Source of the DNA: Chloroflexota bacterium
GTDB lineage: Bacteria; Chloroflexota; Anaerolineae; Promineifilales; Promineifilaceae
Assembly (NCBI GenBank): GCA_020353135.1
Contig: CP070688.1
Location: 2,434,091-2,444,054, forward strand
Length of the DNA stretch: 9,964 nucleotides
Direction of reading: 5' to 3'
Below are positions 6,710 to 9,964 of the stretch, one piece after another. A model generated the notes under the pieces. That model did not search any database. It had not been told where the DNA came from and saw only the letters and a program-made list of their open reading frames with translations. Positions within the stretch are counted from its first letter, which is position 1, and every line of letters starts with the position of its first letter. A program made the translations under genes and the position numbers.

Positions 6710-6793
6710 GATGGCTATCGAAGTTCGTTCATAGCAGCAGCGCTTGGTGGGATTGCTTACAGTTGGCGCCTGGGTATCAATCAATGCTTGGCG

Positions 6794-6822
6794 TTGCCCG
6801 ATAGGTATGCATCTGGCATAAT
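6794..6822 (+). promoter_or_regulatory. sigma-70-type promoter of the flavin-reductase-like gene
   Basis: TTGCCC (6794-6799) and CATAAT (6817-6822) are 17 bases apart, with TGG before the -10 giving an extended -10. The predicted leader is about 45 bases and contains the AAAGGAG ribosome site. Confidence 0.65.
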
Positions 6823-6873
6823 GAGCGTTGGGGGTCCAACAATATTATTTCAAGTGAAAGGAGTTTGGTCAAA

Positions 6874-7365
6874 ATGTCAAACGACAGCATCAAAGATGTT
6901 TTGAAAGTGATGCCCTATGGCTTTTATGCCATCACTTCGCGCTTTGGCGATGATATGAATGTGATGGTCGCCAATTGGATCAGCCAGGTATCGTTTGATC
7001 CTCGCCTGGTGGCAATCGGACTGCAAAAGACGAGTTACACTCATAGGCTCATCGAGAAGGGCGGCGTGTTTGCCATCAATATTTTCAGGACCGAGGACCA
7101 AGAAGCGATGATGCCCTTTACCAAGGGTCGTTCCAAGGACCCGGATAAGATGAAAGACGCCGATTACTCGATTTCGCCGGAAGTCGGCTGCCCGGTATTG
7201 CGCGACGCGGCCGCATACATTGAATTCAGGGTTTCGCACGTGGTCGACATCGGCGGCGACCATGATATCGTCGTCGGCGCGCCGGTTGGCGCAGAAGTCC
7301 TCAAGCCGGCCGAGGCAAATGAAGTATTGACATTGGCTCATCTTGGCTGGAGTTACGCCGGCTGA
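6874..7365 (+). CDS. Flavin reductase-like FMN-binding protein
   Basis: The 163-residue single-domain protein has the flavin-reductase-like split-barrel fold. PYGFYAITSRFGDDMNVMVA (14-33) and the following NWISQVSFDPRLVAIGL form the flavin-binding start of the fold. Then come KTSYTHRLIEKGGVFAINIF (52-71), a middle GCPVLRDAAAYIEFRV, and the typical C-terminal GDHDIVVGAPVGAEVL before a HLGWSYAG tail. Members reduce flavin with NAD(P)H or act as FMN-dependent oxidoreductases; the substrate here cannot be told. ATG at 6874 is preferred because AAAGGAG (6857-6863) is ten bases upstream. An in-frame TTG at 6865 is only one base from that site. It is a stand-alone transcription unit with its own promoter, and the next gene also has a promoter. 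Confidence 0.9.
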   Translation: MSNDSIKDVLKVMPYGFYAITSRFGDDMNVMVANWISQVSFDPRLVAIGLQKTSYTHRLIEKGGVFAINIFRTEDQEAMMPFTKGRSKDPDKMKDADYSISPEVGCPVLRDAAAYIEFRVSHVVDIGGDHDIVVGAPVGAEVLKPAEANEVLTLAHLGWSYAG

Positions 7366-7385
7366 TTCTTGGCCAGCTTGATCCC

Positions 7386-7415
7386 TTGACACCCCGGAAG
7401 GCGAAGGCTTACACT
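7386..7415 (+). promoter_or_regulatory. sigma-70-type promoter of the lipM-like gene
   Basis: A perfect TTGACA (7386-7391) and TACACT (7410-7415) are 18 bases apart, with a predicted start near 7422 and a leader of about 65 bases. The leader holds a 13-codon ATG frame (7449-7490) whose TGA overlaps the lipM-like start as ATGA. Confidence 0.65.
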
Positions 7416-7486
7416 GACCGTGGAAGCACATTGGCAATTTCCGGGGCGATGACCGGCCGAATCACCGCAGAACGTCAGCGCCAGAA

Positions 7487-8347
7487 ATGATGGCTCAAGA
7501 TTCGGACATCGCACTTTCCGCAGACAGTTTCCCGGCTCGCCGCTGGCGGCTGATCGTTTCTGGTTTCGCCGACGGCCCAAGAAACATGGCCGTCGACGAG
7601 GCCATCCTTGAGGCCGTGGCGGTCGGCGAGAGTCCCCCTACCCTGCGATTCTATGGCTGGCATCCGGCCTGTCTCTCGCTAGGCTATCGCCAGCCCCTGA
7701 CCGCGGTTGACATTGATTACTGCGTAGCGGCCGGCTGGGACATCGTGCGCAGACCCACCGGTGGCCGGGCCATTCTGCATGGAGACGAGTTGACGTACAG
7801 TGTCATCGCACCGGCCGGCGAACCACGAGTCAAGGGCGGGATCCTGGAAAGCTATCGCCGCCTTTCGGAAGCGCTGACCGTTGGCCTGGTGATGCTTGGG
7901 TTGACATCTTCTGAGGCGCCGCCAGATCCCGGTACAACTGGACTGGCCGGTCCGGCCTGTTTTGACGGGCCTTCAAACTATGAAATCACCCATGAAGGTC
8001 GCAAACTGGTGGGCAGCGCCCAGGTACGCAAGAAGAGCGTCGTCCTGCAACATGGCGCTTTGCCCTTGAGAGGCGATGTCGGCCGTGTGGCGCTAGCCCT
8101 ACGGTTTGACTCCCCTGAGGAGCAGGAGCAAATGGCGATTAATCTGCGCCGGCAGGCGACGACGTTGGCCAGAGCGCTTGGATGGGATGTGTCTTTCGAA
8201 GTTGCGGCCGCATCATTGGCGGCTGGTTTTGCTCAGGTCTTGAACCTTGAGATGATTAAGGGAGACCTCTCGGCGGTCGAGAAGGAACGCGCAGGCCAGC
8301 TTAGATCGCAGAAATACGCGGCCGAGTCCTGGGCGCAGCGTCTCTAG
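7487..8347 (+). CDS. Octanoyltransferase LipM-like / lipoate-protein ligase family protein
   Basis: The family transfers octanoyl or lipoyl groups to lipoyl domains, such as GcvH or the E2 subunits. The 286 residues have the fold's markers: GPRNMAVDEAILEAV (30-44), LRFYGWHPACLSLGY (53-67), the binding loop VRRPTGGRAILHGDELTYSV (87-106), and ACFDGPSNYEITHEGRKLVG (157-176) with K173. The cysteine of ACFD (C158) fits the catalytic cysteine of Bacillus LipM, and the length is close to LipM (about 280). This favours octanoyl transfer over ATP-dependent ligation, but the two are hard to separate by eye. ATG at 7487 or 7490 is possible (MMAQ). Neither has a good ribosome site, and translation may be coupled to the short upstream frame. 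No lipA or GcvH gene is nearby. Confidence 0.87.
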   Translation: MMAQDSDIALSADSFPARRWRLIVSGFADGPRNMAVDEAILEAVAVGESPPTLRFYGWHPACLSLGYRQPLTAVDIDYCVAAGWDIVRRPTGGRAILHGDELTYSVIAPAGEPRVKGGILESYRRLSEALTVGLVMLGLTSSEAPPDPGTTGLAGPACFDGPSNYEITHEGRKLVGSAQVRKKSVVLQHGALPLRGDVGRVALALRFDSPEEQEQMAINLRRQATTLARALGWDVSFEVAAASLAAGFAQVLNLEMIKGDLSAVEKERAGQLRSQKYAAESWAQRL

Positions 8348-8351
8348 ATAT

Positions 8352-8366
8352 CGGCACTGTGTGCCG
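8352..8366. terminator. Hairpin between convergent genes, possible terminator
   Basis: CGGCAC-TGT-GTGCCG is a perfect six-pair hairpin lying in the 37-base gap between the lipM-like stop and the DUF4230 stop. Neither side has a T-run, so it is not a classical intrinsic terminator; its position is the main argument. Confidence 0.35.
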
Positions 8367-8384
8367 CGGGTACAGATCGCCACT

Positions 8385-9170
8385 CTAGGAAGCTGGCGAC
8401 GGCGTGATGATTATGGTCGGGACTGGAGTGACCGCATGGCCCTTGGGAACCTCTGGCACAAAGGGCGTCAGCTGAGGCATCACGCCCTCGACAAATTCGA
8501 TCTCTTCAAAGCCCAGTTCTGTCAAGAGGCCGCGCAAGACATTCTGCGCTTCCTCGTCAGCCATATCAAGAATCCCGCTGCTCAAAGCGGTCTCCTCCAT
8601 GCGCGCATCGGCTTCCTGGCGAATAAGCGTCTCCAGTTCCGAGTCGCCCTTGGTTAGCAGGCCAATATCCCGATCGGCCACATAAGATCGTTCGTTGTCC
8701 AGGTCGGTGACAAACAACTCGGCCGCGGGAAGCCGGACGATCACCTTGGTCGGGCCAACCACTTGTAAATCTTCGGTCCCCATCTTGGACAGATCGACGC
8801 CGGCGATGACGTCGCCGTAGGCCACAAAAAGCAAACTTTCGCCAAACAGCCCGAAGAGCGAGTCTTGGTTACGCTCTATCTGCAAGATGTCTTGGAACGA
8901 ATAGGACGCTGTCTCCAGACGGGCCAGGCTGTTAATCTCCTCGATGATCATGACCGGGTTGGGCAGAATGACCGGCGTCGCATCGACCACCAATTGTCGC
9001 ACCAACTCGCCCACCGGATCGGAGACGGCGCGCACGCCACGGGCAGTGGAAACGCCGACTACTACCGCCACCCCCGCGGCCACCATGGCCACGATGAGGA
9101 AAGCGATAAGGAAGATGAAGGCGACATTTCGCAAAGTGTCAGGGCGTTTTACTTCAGTTGTTTCACTCAT
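8385..9170 (-). CDS. DUF4230-family membrane-anchored protein
   Basis: The 261 residues begin with a charged cytoplasmic N-terminus (SETTEVKRPDTLRN) and one long hydrophobic segment (about 15-42). The domain that follows matches DUF4230. It has IIEEINSLARLETASYSF (75-92), FVAYGDVIAGVDLSKM (115-130), and VIVRLPAAELFVTDLDNE (143-160). An acidic helical region (176-226) precedes a Pro/Thr-rich tail ending in TIIITPSPAS. The likely topology is a single-pass anchor with the domain outside the membrane. The function of the family is not known to me. ATG at 9170-9168 has a weak AAAGAG upstream, and TAG is at 8387-8385. It converges with the lipM-like gene and is divergent from ylxP. Confidence 0.85.
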   Translation of the reverse strand: MSETTEVKRPDTLRNVAFIFLIAFLIVAMVAAGVAVVVGVSTARGVRAVSDPVGELVRQLVVDATPVILPNPVMIIEEINSLARLETASYSFQDILQIERNQDSLFGLFGESLLFVAYGDVIAGVDLSKMGTEDLQVVGPTKVIVRLPAAELFVTDLDNERSYVADRDIGLLTKGDSELETLIRQEADARMEETALSSGILDMADEEAQNVLRGLLTELGFEEIEFVEGVMPQLTPFVPEVPKGHAVTPVPTIIITPSPAS

Positions 9171-9305
9171 ACTCTTTATTCTTGATTACTGTCCAAGCAA
9201 CCCGCGAGGACGCAGATCTCCATGCGTATTAATGATTACGAGGCGCGGGTCAGATTCGTTCCAAACTTAAACCTGCTCTCATAATAGCCTGTCGACATGA
9301 CGGCG

Positions 9306-9314
9306 TGATATTAT
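9306..9314 (+). promoter_or_regulatory. Extended -10 promoter of the ylxP-like gene
   Basis: TGA-TATTAT is a good extended -10; no -35 is apparent. The predicted start is near 9321, about 70 bases before the chosen ATG at 9393. The surrounding 9171-9392 gap is the divergent region with the DUF4230 gene, where I see no clear minus-strand promoter. Confidence 0.45.
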
Positions 9315-9392
9315 AAACCCTGGCTCCTGACGCTGGTTATGGGCGCTAATACTGCTTTCATTTGGTTTGGACAGAGCGTAGCGGGTCAATCT

Positions 9393-9677
9393 ATGCACGT
9401 AGCAACCTGTGTTATCACACTGCAACTTTATGGCTCAGATTCGTTGAAAGCCAAGCGGCGCATTTTGAAGTCAATCTTGACCCGCTTGCCTCGACATTTT
9501 AATGTGGCCGTTGCCGAAATCGACTGCCATGACGCCTGGCAGACCTCGGTCATTTGCCTGGCCACCGTCGGCAACGACCGGGGATATTTGCATGGTCTGC
9601 TGGAAAAAGCGGTCGCCTGGATCGAGGACAACCGGCCGGACGCGGTCATCGAACGATACTCGATCGAGTATCTGTGA
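9393..9677 (+). CDS. YlxP/DUF503-family protein
   Basis: The 94-residue protein matches DUF503 across its length. It has a first strand (HVATCVITLQLYGSDSLKAK), then the hallmark SLKAKRRILKSILTRLPRHF (17-36), FNVAVAEIDCHDAWQTSVIC (36-55), and a C-terminal IERYSIEYL. Bacillus YlxP is encoded beside infB and rbfA and is thought to be connected with ribosome maturation; the molecular role is unclear. ATG at 9393 gives the normal family length and has a weak GCGGG upstream. An in-frame ATG at 9339 would add 18 residues (GANTAFIWFGQSVAGQS) with no family match. The downstream gene begins 180 bases later with its own promoter and is not recognisable as rbfA from the part visible. Confidence 0.87.
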   Translation: MHVATCVITLQLYGSDSLKAKRRILKSILTRLPRHFNVAVAEIDCHDAWQTSVICLATVGNDRGYLHGLLEKAVAWIEDNRPDAVIERYSIEYL

Positions 9678-9737
9678 CTTCGTATGTGCCGGAAAGGACA
9701 TGTTGTTTCTCATTCGATTTTAAGGGTCAATGGCAGC

Positions 9738-9767
9738 TTGATCTTCAAATCCGCTCCGGTATAGAAT
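9738..9767 (+). promoter_or_regulatory. sigma-70-type promoter of the gene at 9858
   Basis: TTGATC (9738-9743) and TAGAAT (9762-9767) are 18 bases apart; an alternative -10 TATAGA (9760-9765) gives 16. Transcription would start near 9774, leaving a leader of about 85 bases. Confidence 0.55.
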
Positions 9768-9808
9768 ATGAAGTGAAGAACGCTATTTTCAGCGACGGGC
9801 TCTTGCCG

Positions 9809-9821
9809 TTCGCGACGCGAA
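9809..9821. promoter_or_regulatory. Palindrome TTCGCG-A-CGCGAA in the leader of the last gene
   Basis: A perfect 13-base palindrome with six-base arms, about 35 bases downstream of the predicted transcription start and 36 bases before the ATG. It could be a repressor site or part of an RNA hairpin. I cannot assign a regulator. Confidence 0.4.
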
Positions 9822-9857
9822 AGCGAAACACTTTCAGCAGATCAAGGAGAGATTAAA

Positions 9858-9964
9858 ATGTCGACCCTATATGCCGGCAGCGAACCCGATACAAGCAGCG
9901 TACCGACCGAGGCCAGCGACGAAGAGCGGATGCGCAAGCTGGTCGAAGTGCTCAGCGCTTACAT
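9858..9964 (+). CDS. Hypothetical protein, N-terminal fragment
   Basis: Only the first 35 codons are inside the window. ATG at 9858 follows a strong AAGGAGA ribosome site (9844-9850), and a promoter lies at 9738-9767, so the start is well supported. The visible residues begin MSTLYAGSEPDTSSVPTEAS and continue with a polar, helix-prone DEERMRKLVEVLSAY. No signal peptide or family is recognisable. It may belong to a ribosome-maturation or nearby function because it follows ylxP, but nothing in the sequence shows that. Confidence 0.75.
   Translation, partial: MSTLYAGSEPDTSSVPTEASDEERMRKLVEVLSAY

Noticed and set aside
6215..6784. 189-codon minus-strand reading frame covering the small membrane protein gene and the translin 3' end
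   Set aside because: It has arginine-rich, low-complexity composition typical of a shadow frame in GC-rich DNA. The overlapping 135-residue frame has clear membrane segments and a promoter exactly in front.
6877..7437. 186-codon minus-strand frame antisense to the flavin-reductase gene
   Set aside because: It has no family resemblance and no ribosome site, and the sense strand encodes a clear family match.
1..9964. Search by eye for CRISPR arrays, insertion sequences and phage or toxin-antitoxin genes
   Set aside because: No regularly spaced repeats, transposase motifs or terminal inverted repeats of useful length were seen.

Overview
The window (roughly 55-58% G+C) looks like a bacterial chromosome segment, most plausibly from the phylum Chloroflexota (Anaerolineae/Caldilineae type). 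The taxonomic call is inference. It rests on a regulatory ATPase/TPR protein fused to a family 5 solute-binding domain, Thr/Pro-rich surface linkers, a DUF4230 membrane protein, a translin-family protein in a bacterium, and dense GGCCGG/GCCGGC hexamers. No insertion sequence, phage gene or CRISPR array is visible.

Layout. Bases 1-2073 (+) are the 3' part of a large protein with the end of a regulatory ATPase module, a TPR region and a complete SBP_bac_5 domain. A tRNA-Asp(GUC) gene with its own promoter and intrinsic terminator lies on the minus strand at 2211-2384. A minus-strand block at 5021-2434 then encodes archease, archaeal-type RtcB RNA ligase and ComEA, behind a good sigma-70-like promoter at 5179-5207. 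Divergent from it are two coupled plus-strand genes, a DUF3467 protein (5262-5621) and a translin/TRAX-family protein (5621-6271). A small four-helix membrane protein (6693-6286, minus) runs tail-to-tail into the translin gene and appears to have a leaderless transcript. Two independently promoted plus-strand genes follow: a flavin-reductase-like FMN protein (6874-7365) and a LipM-like octanoyltransferase (7487-8347). A DUF4230 membrane-anchored protein (9170-8385, minus) faces a divergent YlxP/DUF503 gene (9393-9677, +). The last gene starts at 9858 and is cut by the window end.

How the genes relate. The centre of interest is 3110-6271. A complete archease-RtcB pair (joining RNA ends that carry 2',3'-cyclic phosphate or 3'-phosphate) sits back-to-back with a DUF3467-translin pair. 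Translin/TRAX proteins bind RNA and, in eukaryotes, cut it. RNA cleavage or binding next to RNA sealing suggests a small RNA-processing or repair locus, but adjacency is the only evidence for the link. The other genes are ordinary housekeeping or unknown-function genes.
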